A stretch of 64,000 bases of DNA, from assembly GCA_027306855.1 (NCBI GenBank), contig DAHUYZ010000005.1:1-64000 (forward strand). Direction: 5' to 3'. The notes beneath the pieces are model-generated. The model was not told the DNA's origin. It saw only the letters and a list, made by a program, of their open reading frames with translations, and ran no database searches. The translations under genes and the position numbers were made by a program. How positions within the stretch are numbered: position 1 is the first letter of the stretch; each line of letters opens with the position of its first letter. This stretch comes from Solirubrobacterales bacterium (GTDB lineage: Bacteria > Actinomycetota > Thermoleophilia > Solirubrobacterales > Solirubrobacteraceae). Shown one piece after another: positions 17,787 through 25,893 of the stretch.

Positions 17787-18105
17787 AGACCGGCTCCTTT
17801 CTTGAGTCGTTGTGGGCGATGTGCCCGGTCGCTTGTGGCAGGCCGAGCGGCGCTGCCGGTGGCAGCATCAGTGCGGCCGCGGGCTCAGGCCCAGTCGCAG
17901 TCTCACGGCGCATCAGCTCGCCGAGGCTCGAAACCGTCCCGGCCTCAGCAACGATGGCGGCCCGCAGCTCGTCGCCCTGGCCGCCTTGCTCTACGGCCGC
18001 TTCAAGCTGCGCCCGCGTCTGCGACGATATGGTGCCGCAGCAGATGCCTACTACATCGCAGACATAGCAGTGGTCGCAGTTATGCCCTTCGCAGGGATGG
18101 GCCAT
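17752..18105 (-). CDS. Cys/His-rich small protein, first gene of the mobility operon
   Basis: 117 aa. The N-terminus MAHPCEGHNCDHCYVCDVVGICC has six Cys and two His spaced like a metal (zinc or Fe-S) site; the middle is helical (LEAAVEQGGQGDELRAAIVAEAG) and the C-terminus Pro/Ala-rich. ATG 18105 has AGGAGAGG 7 nt upstream. The 124-bp space to the divergent HTH-TPR gene must hold the operon promoter. A metal-sensing or metal-structured regulator is possible, but no family is recognised. Confidence 0.65.
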   Translation of the reverse strand: MAHPCEGHNCDHCYVCDVVGICCGTISSQTRAQLEAAVEQGGQGDELRAAIVAEAGTVSSLGELMRRETATGPEPAAALMLPPAAPLGLPQATGHIAHNDSRKEPVYVYVQPACQAR

Positions 18106-18229
18106 AGCATCCTCTCCTAATGCGCTCGGTATGGTGCCTTGCAGACGATTCCAAAGCTCGCCAGTGTTAGCAATAGCCTGTCAGTCAAACTTCACGTCAC
18201 CATTGTCAACGCTGACATCCTGACTCGTT

Positions 18230-19357
18230 ATGCCTAATTCTCAGTCAGGCTCGCAATCATTCGCGGCACTATTGAAGGACATTCGTCACAGTACCCGTCC
18301 GCCAGAAACCCAGGAACAGCTAGCGGCCCATTTGCATGTGTCCCGGTCGCTTATAGCGGCGCTTGAGACGGGCGGTAGAGCGAGCAGCTCGTTTGTGACT
18401 CAACTCATCGCCTTTTGTAACGAGCGCGGCGAAGACAGAGAAGCGGCGATACTTGATGCCTGTACGACCCAAACTCGTGAGACCCGAACCCCCGTCCACA
18501 AAGATCAAGCACAGGCAGAACATGGCTTTGATATTCAGCTATCTAGCGGCCAGGCACGCACTGTGCGAGATACGCTGCTACACGAGGTAAAGCGCACGAC
18601 CGATCCTAAGACAGTTTTTTGGATGCTTGACTATCTAGGCCGTGCTTACACTATCCTAGATGAACCACAAAGAGCCCAATCGGCGTTCAAGCGCGCGCTA
18701 CAATACAGTAGCAGCACGCCAGGGCATTATGACGACGAAGCGATAATCGCTATCTGGGATAAACTGGCGTCCGTTGCTTACGACTCTATTGACCCCAACA
18801 CCTGGAACGACTACAGCCAGCTCTCTGCCTTGGATTACGTTCGCCAGGGGTTGACGATATATCCAAATGCACACAGACTTTGGTATCGTAACGGTAGCAT
18901 ATGGTGGTTTGAGGGAGGATTGTTGGAGGCTTACTCCGCCCTGACCACGGCGCTCGCCAATGGTTCCCCCCGTTACTTAGCAGGACGAGCACAAGGTGAA
19001 GTCCTTGCAGAGTTGGGTAGACATGAGCTAGCTATCAAAGAGCTAGATTATGTGCTATCGCGCTATGCGAGAAAGCTTTCAACAGTGGATAGGACGCATG
19101 TGCGCGTTATGCGCGCATATTCGCGATTCCATCTGGGTGAAGCAGCCGCTGCTATGGATGATTTTGCCGAGATAGAAACGGAGACTCCGCACACCGCCTG
19201 GCTTTACTATTTTCGGGCGCAGTGTCATGCAAATCAAAAAGAAGACGCAAAGGCCGTCAATGACCTAGCTATGTCGTTGACACAGGAATATCCGTCACTC
19301 ACACGCCACAAGCGACACACTGCCAGCCATAACCTAGCACGACTCCAGGGTAACTAG
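18230..19357 (+). CDS. HTH-TPR regulator, RRNPP-like
   Basis: 375 aa. The N-terminal XRE-type HTH includes TQEQLAAHLHVSRSLIAALETG (about residues 27-48). From about residue 95 on come helical repeats of TPR type, e.g. FWMLDYLGRAYTILDEPQRAQSAFKRAL, GRAQGEVLAELGRHELAIKEL and YYFRAQCHANQKEDAKAVNDLA. The HTH-plus-TPR plan is that of RRNPP regulators (Rap, PlcR, AimR), which read short peptides and often control mobile elements, though other XRE-TPR proteins exist. It diverges from the mobility operon, so controlling transfer or excision is the simplest reading. Base composition is distinctly AT-richer than the neighbours, a sign of separate origin. Confidence 0.8.
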   Translation: MPNSQSGSQSFAALLKDIRHSTRPPETQEQLAAHLHVSRSLIAALETGGRASSSFVTQLIAFCNERGEDREAAILDACTTQTRETRTPVHKDQAQAEHGFDIQLSSGQARTVRDTLLHEVKRTTDPKTVFWMLDYLGRAYTILDEPQRAQSAFKRALQYSSSTPGHYDDEAIIAIWDKLASVAYDSIDPNTWNDYSQLSALDYVRQGLTIYPNAHRLWYRNGSIWWFEGGLLEAYSALTTALANGSPRYLAGRAQGEVLAELGRHELAIKELDYVLSRYARKLSTVDRTHVRVMRAYSRFHLGEAAAAMDDFAEIETETPHTAWLYYFRAQCHANQKEDAKAVNDLAMSLTQEYPSLTRHKRHTASHNLARLQGN

Positions 19358-19392
19358 GTTTAGTCCCGTTTTCTAATCAATAACCTTTTGAT

Positions 19393-19464
19393 ATGAGCAC
19401 TTGTGTCCGCAAGGCTATTGAATTATTTCGGCCTACTAGCGATGGTGCGCTATTTGTGGTATAA
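19393..19464 (+). CDS. 23-codon micro-ORF, possible signal peptide (speculative)
   Basis: ATG 19393 to TAA 19464 encodes MSTCVRKAIELFRPTSDGAL plus FVV, 35 bp after the HTH-TPR gene. Length and a short hydrophobic end recall the tiny peptide genes paired with RRNPP/Rgg regulators, but there is no Shine-Dalgarno, no secretion signal, and its last codons overlap the -10 element of the next gene. May be chance. Confidence 0.2.
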   Translation: MSTCVRKAIELFRPTSDGALFVV

Positions 19465-19465
19465 T
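19457..19465 (+). promoter_or_regulatory. Extended -10 promoter of the 108-aa gene
   Basis: TGGTATAAT is a perfect TATAAT with the TGn extension, 25 bp before the GTG start at 19491. No good -35 is visible, as expected for an extended -10. Confidence 0.6.
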
Positions 19466-19490
19466 GCATGTGTAAAGTTGGAGCGTATAG

Positions 19491-19817
19491 GTGAGCTTAC
19501 AAAATGAGTTGCGGACTCTAGAGCGTGTAGAAGGCGCAGACGCAGTTGGTGCGCGTGCTGCTACAGGTGGTACGATTACTATCACAGGCAGCTATGATAA
19601 CTACGATCACTTGCTAGGTGAAGGTGGTTTCTCCATCCTTGAACGCGAGGTCGGCACAGTCGTAGCGCGCTTACCTGAGACCATTCGAGAAGCGCTACGC
19701 GACTCATATGGAGAGGGTCCAGACGGCCTGTCACCGCGTGAACTCAATCTAGTCGTATCCGGGGTGACTATGGCCGTGCTGGCTATGCGCCTTTATGCAG
19801 CGCCTACGACGCATTAG
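19491..19817 (+). CDS. Unknown 108-aa protein of the island control region
   Basis: Starts GTG 19491 with a TTGGAGC site about 9 nt upstream and a strong extended -10 promoter. Sequence is soluble and mixed: a Gly/Thr-rich segment (GARAATGGTITITGSYDNYD) is followed by helix-rich sequence (TVVARLPETIREALRDSYG) and a hydrophobic C-terminal helix LVVSGVTMAVLAMRLYA. No family recognised. AT-rich like the HTH-TPR gene, with its own promoter; likely part of the same regulatory unit. Confidence 0.6.
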   Translation: MSLQNELRTLERVEGADAVGARAATGGTITITGSYDNYDHLLGEGGFSILEREVGTVVARLPETIREALRDSYGEGPDGLSPRELNLVVSGVTMAVLAMRLYAAPTTH

Positions 19818-19928
19818 CTTCTATTATCGGGGCACATTCGTAGAAGCCAATAAGATGTTGGGCTCGGCCCAAGATCATCGGTTGCGCTCCTGTCTCGGCG
19901 AGTCGAGAACCTGCCGGGCTCTACGCGA

Positions 19929-22900
19929 TCATCGCCTGAGCGCAAGGCTTCGGGCAACGCTGACGCTCGGCAAGACCACACCCGTGAAGACGCCCTTCGT
20001 CGTAAGCCTCAGCGTCTTGGCGTGCCTCAGCAACCGCTTCCCAGCCGCTGTCAGTCGGAGTCGGACAGTTCCGCGCCCGGCACCGGAGAACGTGAGATTG
20101 CCGGACGCTACCAGGATCGGCTTGGCGTTGGAGCGCTTCTTGGCCTTTGCCCGTCCTCTGGCCTTCGCCGCCAGCTTTGCTCCGTGCGGCACGAGATACC
20201 ACTGGATGACGACGGTCCCAGCCTCGGGCGCCGTGAAGGGCATCACGAGGCCGCCGCTCTTGAGCAAAGCCGCAATCTTGGCTCCCTTGCCGTGAGGTGC
20301 GACCTGGCGCATCAGCGACGCCTTGATCTGTTCGGCGCTGATACTGGCGGTGATAGTGGTGCCTGAACCAGCTCCGGTGCTCGTCGAGCTGCCAGTGCCT
20401 TGACTGCCGCCAGTGTGACTGCCTTCTTCCGCTTTCTTTTTTGCGGCAGCTTCTTCTTCAGCCTTTTTCTTGGCGACTTCTTCTTCGGCTTTCTTCTTCG
20501 CTGCGGCTTCTTCCTGTTCCTTGGCTTCTTTAGCACCGGAGCCGGCAGTCTCAATCGTGGCCGTCACAGCGCGCGCCGTGTAGTTGATCTTCGCGGTAGG
20601 TTCCGTGCCTGCTTCCCCGAAGCAGTAAACAGGGACCGTCGTGCCGTCTGGAACGCCATTGAACGTGCCAGTCAGTGACCCGGTGGTCGTGACGATGGTG
20701 TCCACATGGCCGGGAATCAGTTCATCGCACGCCCGGACTTCGCCGAAGGATTCTCCGTCCTGGAGTTGGAGTTGTGCGCCGCCGAGATTGACATTCCCGC
20801 TTGCGGTCAGTTGCGAATAGTCCGTGCCGGGTGTCGTGCCGGAGTAGTGGACCGTGGGCTGGAAGCTGGTTGTGGAACTGAACGTGACACCACCGTGGAC
20901 GGTGAGCGTGGAGGCCGTACTGCTTTCGCCAAAAGCGTCTACTTCCCCCAAGCGGATCGTGCCGGCTGCCGTGAGCGGTCCAACGGCGATATCAATGCCC
21001 TTGGCCTCCACGATCGGTTCAGTGCCAAAGCTGACCGGATTACCATTACTGCTGTTCAGGGAGCCGGGGATGGAACGGAAGCCCAGGTACACGTAGCCTT
21101 TGCCGGTCACGTTGGCGGCACCTACCTCAACGTCATTGTTGAGGTGGAGAGTGCCGTTACTGAGGCTGATGCCGAGAGTGTCCGAAGAACCACCTGAGAC
21201 CTTCCCGGCCACAACCATTTCATCGTAGAGGCTACTTTCCCCTTTGATCGACCAGGTTTGCGGCGCGCTGAGCGTCAGCGGCAATTCCAACGTCGGGTTG
21301 AGGCGTTCACCGTGGTAGGCCGAGGAAGGCGATGCGCTGATACCCCCGGCCCCTAGCGTGATGCCGTTGCCGGCGATCACATACGGTACGTTGTCGGCGA
21401 GCGAGAGTTCGGTGACATTCAGCCCGCTTAGGTTGTTATTGCTCGTATAGCAGGTTGCAGTCCGTGGTTCAGCCGTGCAGGCGGTACTTGTCAGCGCGGG
21501 GAACGTAAGCGTCCCTACGGCCCCCGAGGGCACGCCGCCGCCTTCCCAGTTGGCTCCGTTCGACCACGTGTTGGTGCTGGCCGAGCCTTCGCCGCTCCAG
21601 GTAAAGTCGCCTGCCGCAGACGAGGGATACAGCAGTGCGTTCCCTCTGGTGTCTACGGCAGCACAGAATGACGCTGACGGACACGACACAGAGACAAGGC
21701 TTGTAGCGTCGATGCCAACTGGCGCACTCCATGAGCTGCCGTTGAAGGTAAGGGTGTGGCCGTTGTAGTCCACGGCGACGCAAAAAGACGATGAGGCACA
21801 GGACACCGAAGCCAGTCCCCCCGAGATAGGTCCACCGGCGCTGTCGATAAGCGCGGGCGTGCTCCACGAACTGCCATTGAACGTCACGGCATGCCCGGTG
21901 CTGTCCACGGCGAAACAGAAAGATGCCGAGGCACAGGACGCCGAAGCGAGCTGACCTTCGCTATCTATGGGGCTTGGCACGCTCCACGAACTGCCGTTGA
22001 AGATGACCGCATGACTGCCGTTGTAATCCACCGCGACGCAAAACGACGCCGAGGCGCACGACACCGAATCGAGCGCCTGATAGCTGTCAGCGAGGACGGG
22101 CGCACTCCACGAGCTACCGTTGAACGTCACTGCATTGCCGCTGCCGTCCACGGCAGCACAGAACGAAACTGACGGACACGACACGGACACGAGCGCACCA
22201 GAGCTGTCAATGCTGACGGGCGTACTCCAAGCGCTGCCATTGAATGTCAAAGCGTTCCCTAGCTCATCGACGGCTGCGCAGAATGACGCTGACGCGCAAG
22301 ACACCGAATTGAGTTCGCCACCGTTGTCGATGACGGCCGGCGCGCTCCAGGAGCTGCCGTTGAATGTCGCTGCTCGTCCAGTGGCACCGACGGCTGCGCA
22401 GAATGACGCTGACGCGCAAGACACCCGGTCATTCCCGCCGCCGAGAACCACTGGCACCGACCATGAGCTGCCGTTGAAGGTAAGCGCATTGCTGTCATCA
22501 TCGGCCACGACGCAGAAAGCCGTCGTTGCACACGAAACTGAGGAGAGGCCACGCGTGCCATCCATGCTGGCAGGCGCACTCCACGAGCTGCCGCTGAACG
22601 TCAGGGCGTGTCCGTTGCCGTCCACGACGATGCAGAACGACGTGGATACACATGACACGGAGTCAAGTTCAGTCGTGCCGTCAATATCCGCTGGCGCACT
22701 CCAGGATGAACCGTTGAACGTCAGGGCGTGTCCGCTTTCATCCACGGCGACACAGAAAGATGACGACGGGCACGACACTGACCGAAGCGGGTTAGTGTCG
22801 ATGCTGACGGGGGCCGACCACGAGCTGCCGTTGAATATCACGGCGTGCCCGCTTTCGTCTATCGCAACGCAGAACGACGTTGACGGACACGACACTGACT

Positions 22901-23429
22901 TGAGCGCTTCGTTGCTGTCTATGACGACAGGCCCACCCCACGAACTGCCATTGAAGGTCACCGCATGGCCGGTGTAGTCCACCGCAACGCAGAACGACGT
23001 TGACGGACACGAGACCGACCGGAGTCCCTGATGGCCGTCGATGCTCGTAGGCGCACTCCACGAGCCGTTGAATACGACCGCATTTCCGGTGTAGTCCACG
23101 GCGACGCAGAAGGATGACGAAGCACACGATACGGAGGCGAGCCCGACACCGCTGTCGATTGTGGCCGGTACCGACCACGAGCTGCCGTTGAATGTCACCG
23201 CGTCCCCGTTGCCGCTGTAGTCCACCCCGACGCAGAACGACGCCGAAGCGCACGACACCGACGCGGTATGGAAGCTCGAGTCAACCGGGGTCGGAGCAGA
23301 CCAGCCTCCGGCCGCCCTGGCCGGGGCTGTCCCCAAGACGCCGACCACGAGCAGGAGCGAGGCGATGAGAGGCGCAAGAGCCCCCATCGAGTCCCGGCGT
23401 CGATAGAGCAGGTGGACATACGGCTGCAT
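19929..23429 (-). CDS. Giant secreted/surface repeat protein
   Basis: 1166 aa from ATG 23429, which has AAGGAG 11 nt upstream; the track start at 23687 invades the divergent XRE gene. N-terminal signal (MGALAPLIASLLLVVGVLGT then APARA), then 14 tandem units of about 40 residues with the core SVSCASxSFCVAVDxxGxA(V/L)TFNGSSWS, predicted as a beta-propeller-like or beta-strand array, two Cys per unit. Next comes an autotransporter-like beta-helix part (about 620-920), a Lys/Glu/Ala coiled linker (KEQEEAAAKKKAEEEVAKKK), a Ser/Thr/Gly-rich spacer, and a basic C-terminal domain ending TTKGVFTGVVLPSVSVARSLALRR. Likely an adhesin or cell-wall-exposed protein; no sortase motif. Actinobacterial repeats of this kind are known but uncharacterised. 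Confidence 0.82.
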   Translation of the reverse strand: MQPYVHLLYRRRDSMGALAPLIASLLLVVGVLGTAPARAAGGWSAPTPVDSSFHTASVSCASASFCVGVDYSGNGDAVTFNGSSWSVPATIDSGVGLASVSCASSSFCVAVDYTGNAVVFNGSWSAPTSIDGHQGLRSVSCPSTSFCVAVDYTGHAVTFNGSSWGGPVVIDSNEALKSVSCPSTSFCVAIDESGHAVIFNGSSWSAPVSIDTNPLRSVSCPSSSFCVAVDESGHALTFNGSSWSAPADIDGTTELDSVSCVSTSFCIVVDGNGHALTFSGSSWSAPASMDGTRGLSSVSCATTAFCVVADDDSNALTFNGSSWSVPVVLGGGNDRVSCASASFCAAVGATGRAATFNGSSWSAPAVIDNGGELNSVSCASASFCAAVDELGNALTFNGSAWSTPVSIDSSGALVSVSCPSVSFCAAVDGSGNAVTFNGSSWSAPVLADSYQALDSVSCASASFCVAVDYNGSHAVIFNGSSWSVPSPIDSEGQLASASCASASFCFAVDSTGHAVTFNGSSWSTPALIDSAGGPISGGLASVSCASSSFCVAVDYNGHTLTFNGSSWSAPVGIDATSLVSVSCPSASFCAAVDTRGNALLYPSSAAGDFTWSGEGSASTNTWSNGANWEGGGVPSGAVGTLTFPALTSTACTAEPRTATCYTSNNNLSGLNVTELSLADNVPYVIAGNGITLGAGGISASPSSAYHGERLNPTLELPLTLSAPQTWSIKGESSLYDEMVVAGKVSGGSSDTLGISLSNGTLHLNNDVEVGAANVTGKGYVYLGFRSIPGSLNSSNGNPVSFGTEPIVEAKGIDIAVGPLTAAGTIRLGEVDAFGESSTASTLTVHGGVTFSSTTSFQPTVHYSGTTPGTDYSQLTASGNVNLGGAQLQLQDGESFGEVRACDELIPGHVDTIVTTTGSLTGTFNGVPDGTTVPVYCFGEAGTEPTAKINYTARAVTATIETAGSGAKEAKEQEEAAAKKKAEEEVAKKKAEEEAAAKKKAEEGSHTGGSQGTGSSTSTGAGSGTTITASISAEQIKASLMRQVAPHGKGAKIAALLKSGGLVMPFTAPEAGTVVIQWYLVPHGAKLAAKARGRAKAKKRSNAKPILVASGNLTFSGAGRGTVRLRLTAAGKRLLRHAKTLRLTTKGVFTGVVLPSVSVARSLALRR
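21630..23270 (-). repeat. 14 tandem coding repeats of about 120 bp
   Basis: DNA repeats within the surface-protein gene, each encoding the SVSC-xxx-SFC...FNGSSWS unit. Copies differ at many synonymous sites, so they are old or diverging; neighbouring copies could still recombine. Confidence 0.85.
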
Positions 23430-23555
23430 GGACGGTAGGTCTCCTTGTCTTGTGTCGGTCTGCCGCATAGGGTCGAGGATTGTGCCATAGCACGGTATCC
23501 CGTGTTTTACGCAAGCTATCAAGGAGAGACGTCGGCGCGGCGGTAGACCTTGGAG

Positions 23556-23897
23556 ATGCCTGCCCAACGCCCCGCATCCCAAGTCCAGCGCGCCCATGCC
23601 TTCGGCGCGCACATCCGCTCGCTCCGCCGCCAGCGCAAGCTCAAGCAGAAGGATGTGGCCGAGCACATGCCCATGAGCGCCGGTCATCTATCCCGGCTGG
23701 AGACCGGCGACTATGGCCCGCCGAGCGATGAGGTCATCGAACGGCTGGCCGAGGTATTGGAAGCCGACCTGTCCGAGCTACTGCGCATTGCCGGACGCGA
23801 TATCGGCAGCCGCACCTTCGAGCAGCAAGTCTTGGCAGAGCTGCGCGCCATCCACTCCGGTATCGAGCGGCTCGAACGTGCAGTCGCCGTCAAATAG
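23556..23897 (+). CDS. XRE-family HTH regulator
   Basis: 113 aa. HTH IRSLRRQRKLKQKDVAEHM then PMSAGHLSRLETGDYGPPSDEVIERLAEVL is a textbook XRE (lambda-repressor-like) domain at residues 18-75. The C-terminus (FEQQVLAELRAIHSGIERLERAV) is a short coiled coil for dimerisation. Start choice is uncertain: ATG 23556 or the TTG 23550 of the track; neither has a well-spaced ribosome site. It diverges from the giant surface-protein gene (127 bp between starts) and may regulate it. Confidence 0.8.
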   Translation: MPAQRPASQVQRAHAFGAHIRSLRRQRKLKQKDVAEHMPMSAGHLSRLETGDYGPPSDEVIERLAEVLEADLSELLRIAGRDIGSRTFEQQVLAELRAIHSGIERLERAVAVK

Positions 23898-23903
23898 AAC
23901 GCT

Positions 23904-24272
23904 TTAGGAAGCGGCTGCCAGGGCATACCGCCCTCTGGCCAGGCGGATGAACCGTGGCGAGCGCCCCCTGATGTTCGAGGCGAGCGCGTGTCTGATGGAT
24001 GGCCAGCGCACCGGCTCTCCCAGCAACGCCTCGACCGCCGCATGGACTTCTTTCGCTTGCATCGGCTCGCCCCGATCTGCCAGCACGCGAACCACCGCCT
24101 CAACGACCCAGCCGGCACGTCGGTGCTCAGCCACAATGTTTGGCACCGCGCACGCAGGAGCGGGAGTCAGGCTCGCCGCGTCCTTGCATCCCCATCGCTT
24201 CTGATCGAGCAAAGTCAGGAGCGGCCCGGCCGGGTTGGAGAGCCCCTTGGCAAGAGCCACTGTTCTGTGCAT
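23904..24272 (-). CDS. Winged-helix (HARE-HTH-like) protein
   Basis: The C-terminal 72 residues form a clear winged helix: VVEAVVRVLADRGEPMQAKEVHAAVEALL, then PVRWPSIRHALASNIRG...RFIRLARGRYAL, as in HARE-HTH or restriction/recombinase-associated winged helices. The N-terminal part before RRAGW is low in family character. The track start is 24392; I prefer ATG 24272, but neither has a ribosome site, so this may be a gene fragment. It ends 6 bp from the convergent XRE gene. Located in a debris-rich stretch of the island. Confidence 0.55.
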   Translation of the reverse strand: MHRTVALAKGLSNPAGPLLTLLDQKRWGCKDAASLTPAPACAVPNIVAEHRRAGWVVEAVVRVLADRGEPMQAKEVHAAVEALLGEPVRWPSIRHALASNIRGRSPRFIRLARGRYALAAAS

Positions 24273-24310
24273 TGTGCGAACCGCGTGCGGAATGCGGTAG
24301 GTGGGGATGA

Positions 24311-24483
24311 TCTTGTGTTGGTCGTGGACGCGACCTGCTCGATCCGCAACGAGCCGAGCAGACGGTTGCTGATCCCTCCACGGCTCTCGCACAGATCGAG
24401 CCCGAACTCAGCGATCTCCGCGGGCGCCGGCGCGAGATCGCCGCCGAGCTGACCGACCGTGTGCGCTCGGCAAGAAAGACGTA
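24311..24483 (+). pseudogene. Remnant of a coiled-coil C-terminus
   Basis: An open stretch with no start, after a TGA, ends STALAQIEPELSDLRGRRREI then AAELTDRVRSARKT and TAG. It resembles the coiled-coil tails of recombinases or transposases, but parentage is not determinable. Probably leftover from a decayed gene. Confidence 0.35.
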
Positions 24484-24490
24484 GCGGCGC

Positions 24491-24717
24491 TCAGGCCGCC
24501 ACGCGCGAGGCGGCCTCCTGCTCGTAGCGGTCGGCGAGGGCCAGCTTGGCGTCGCGGATGCTTTGATCTCCTCTGCCGCGGCCTCGCCGCGAAGCTCACG
24601 CGCTCTCGCCCACAACTCCTCGACGCTCTGGCGACTCTCCCGCACCTGCCGCTCCATCGCGTCGATCACCCAGTGATCCTCCTCAATGACGCGAGGCGAC
24701 CATGTCACGTTTGCCAT
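24491..24717 (-). pseudogene. Small frameshifted gene
   Basis: ATG 24717 reads MANVTWSPRVIEEDHWVIDAMERQVRESRQSVEELW and on to GEAAAEEI. The natural continuation SIRDAKLALADRYEQEAASRVAA with a TGA at 24491 lies in the next frame, shifted near 24565. The two halves make one plausible 74-aa helical protein, so a one-base indel (or sequencing error) has split it. No family recognised. Confidence 0.5.
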
Positions 24718-25074
24718 GAGCCCAGTGTAACCCGCTCGCGGTCGGCTCGCGTGTCGCGGCGTGTGCGAGCCGACACAGCTCGCTTGCGGGCGCGGTCGCC
24801 TCCCGCGCCTCCCCCCGCGATCATGCCCGCCTCCTCCTGCACGCGCTCCCCCGTGCCGTCACCAGCTGGGGCTACGATCACAACGTTCATCCGTTGCGAC
24901 GTTCGCTGGCTTTCCCACCGTCGCGGTGGGGCCAAGCGAAGCCGTCGCTCTCAGCGACGCTCCCACCAGGAGCGGACGGGCCGGGAGGGACCGTCGTCAC
25001 ATCAAAGTTCTACGAGCCTCGGGGCAACCTCCGCATGAGGATCGTCTCGTGCAGCTCGCGGCGTATATGCCTGG
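24718..25074. other. No supported gene
   Basis: 357 bp. Track ORFs here (24705-24935, 24761-25099, 24894-25199) are Arg/Pro/Ser-rich and shift frame without motifs. A short inverted repeat GCGAGCC...GGCTCGC occurs near 24740-24775. I see nothing else. Confidence 0.4.
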
Positions 25075-25650
25075 ATGCGTCGTCGGCTCGACGCTGTAGT
25101 TTGCTGCCTGATGACATGCCTCATAATCATGGGTGCGACACTTCAGGTAGCGGGCTATCTGATTTCTTGGCGGCACGCTGTCGGTGTTCTGCACCGTGAA
25201 ACAAAGCCGGGAGATTGGACCGTTCGTGTCCATCTCCAGACCTGGTGGGAGGATCGTGCTCGGCTATGGCTCGTCAAGCGCGTACCGCCACTCCGTCGCT
25301 GGCTGGTCAAACGGACTGGTCCCGTACATGTCAGCACCGATGTCAAGGTAGGCACCCGTGCGGAGTTGGCATCGGGAATCGGACGCCCGCTCGCGGCTTC
25401 GTTGAGACAGGAGGTCGAGGCGCTATGGGATGCGGTCGATTATCTACAAGACCAGCACAAGCGGGAGCATGTTCGCGGCCAGCGGCGCGAGGGTCAACTG
25501 GAAAAGCGGATTATCAGTATCGAGTCATATGGTGCCGAGCGAGAGGAATATCGTCGGACCGAGTTACGCCGCACGCTCTACAGGCAGCTGTCCGGCATCG
25601 CACTGTTTGTCATTGGCGTGGTGGTGGAGACTGTTGGCAGTGTTTCATAG
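25075..25650 (+). CDS. Unknown membrane protein with central coiled region
   Basis: 191 aa. An N-terminal hydrophobic helix (VVCCLMTCLIIMGATLQVAGYLI, about 8-31) and a C-terminal one (LSGIALFVIGVVVETVGSV, about 172-190) flank a polar, strongly charged domain with VEALWDAVDYLQDQHKREHVRGQRREGQLEKRI, probably coiled coil. Starts at ATG 25075 or 25111. No family recognised. It lies alone in the island between broken genes and the TetR cluster. From 25651 to 25893 no gene is visible. Confidence 0.6.
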   Translation: MRRRLDAVVCCLMTCLIIMGATLQVAGYLISWRHAVGVLHRETKPGDWTVRVHLQTWWEDRARLWLVKRVPPLRRWLVKRTGPVHVSTDVKVGTRAELASGIGRPLAASLRQEVEALWDAVDYLQDQHKREHVRGQRREGQLEKRIISIESYGAEREEYRRTELRRTLYRQLSGIALFVIGVVVETVGSVS

Positions 25651-25893
25651 CCGCGTTTCACCTACACACACGCGGATCGTGTTCGAACACGCCGTGTGCG
25701 GCCGACGCATGTTCACCGTCAACGACCGGATCGGTTGGGACGACGACTCGACATCGAGCCAGCGCTTCAGCAGCACCCCGGTGAGCAGGATCTGATCGAC
25801 CACGGCGGCGAGGTATGGCTGGTGGACAGCTCACCAGCGGGGGAGCGATGCTGTGCCTAGAACGTCGGACATCAGGCGGCGACCTTCTCCGGC

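Noticed and set aside
21630-23270. Repeats resembling a CRISPR array
   Set aside because: The period is about 120 bp, units are coding in one long frame and diverge between copies; there are no unique spacers or cas genes.
24127-24717. 196-aa minus ORF as one protein
   Set aside because: Only the first 50 residues look genuine; the rest is Ser/Arg/Pro-rich frame noise, and the true continuation lies in the next frame.
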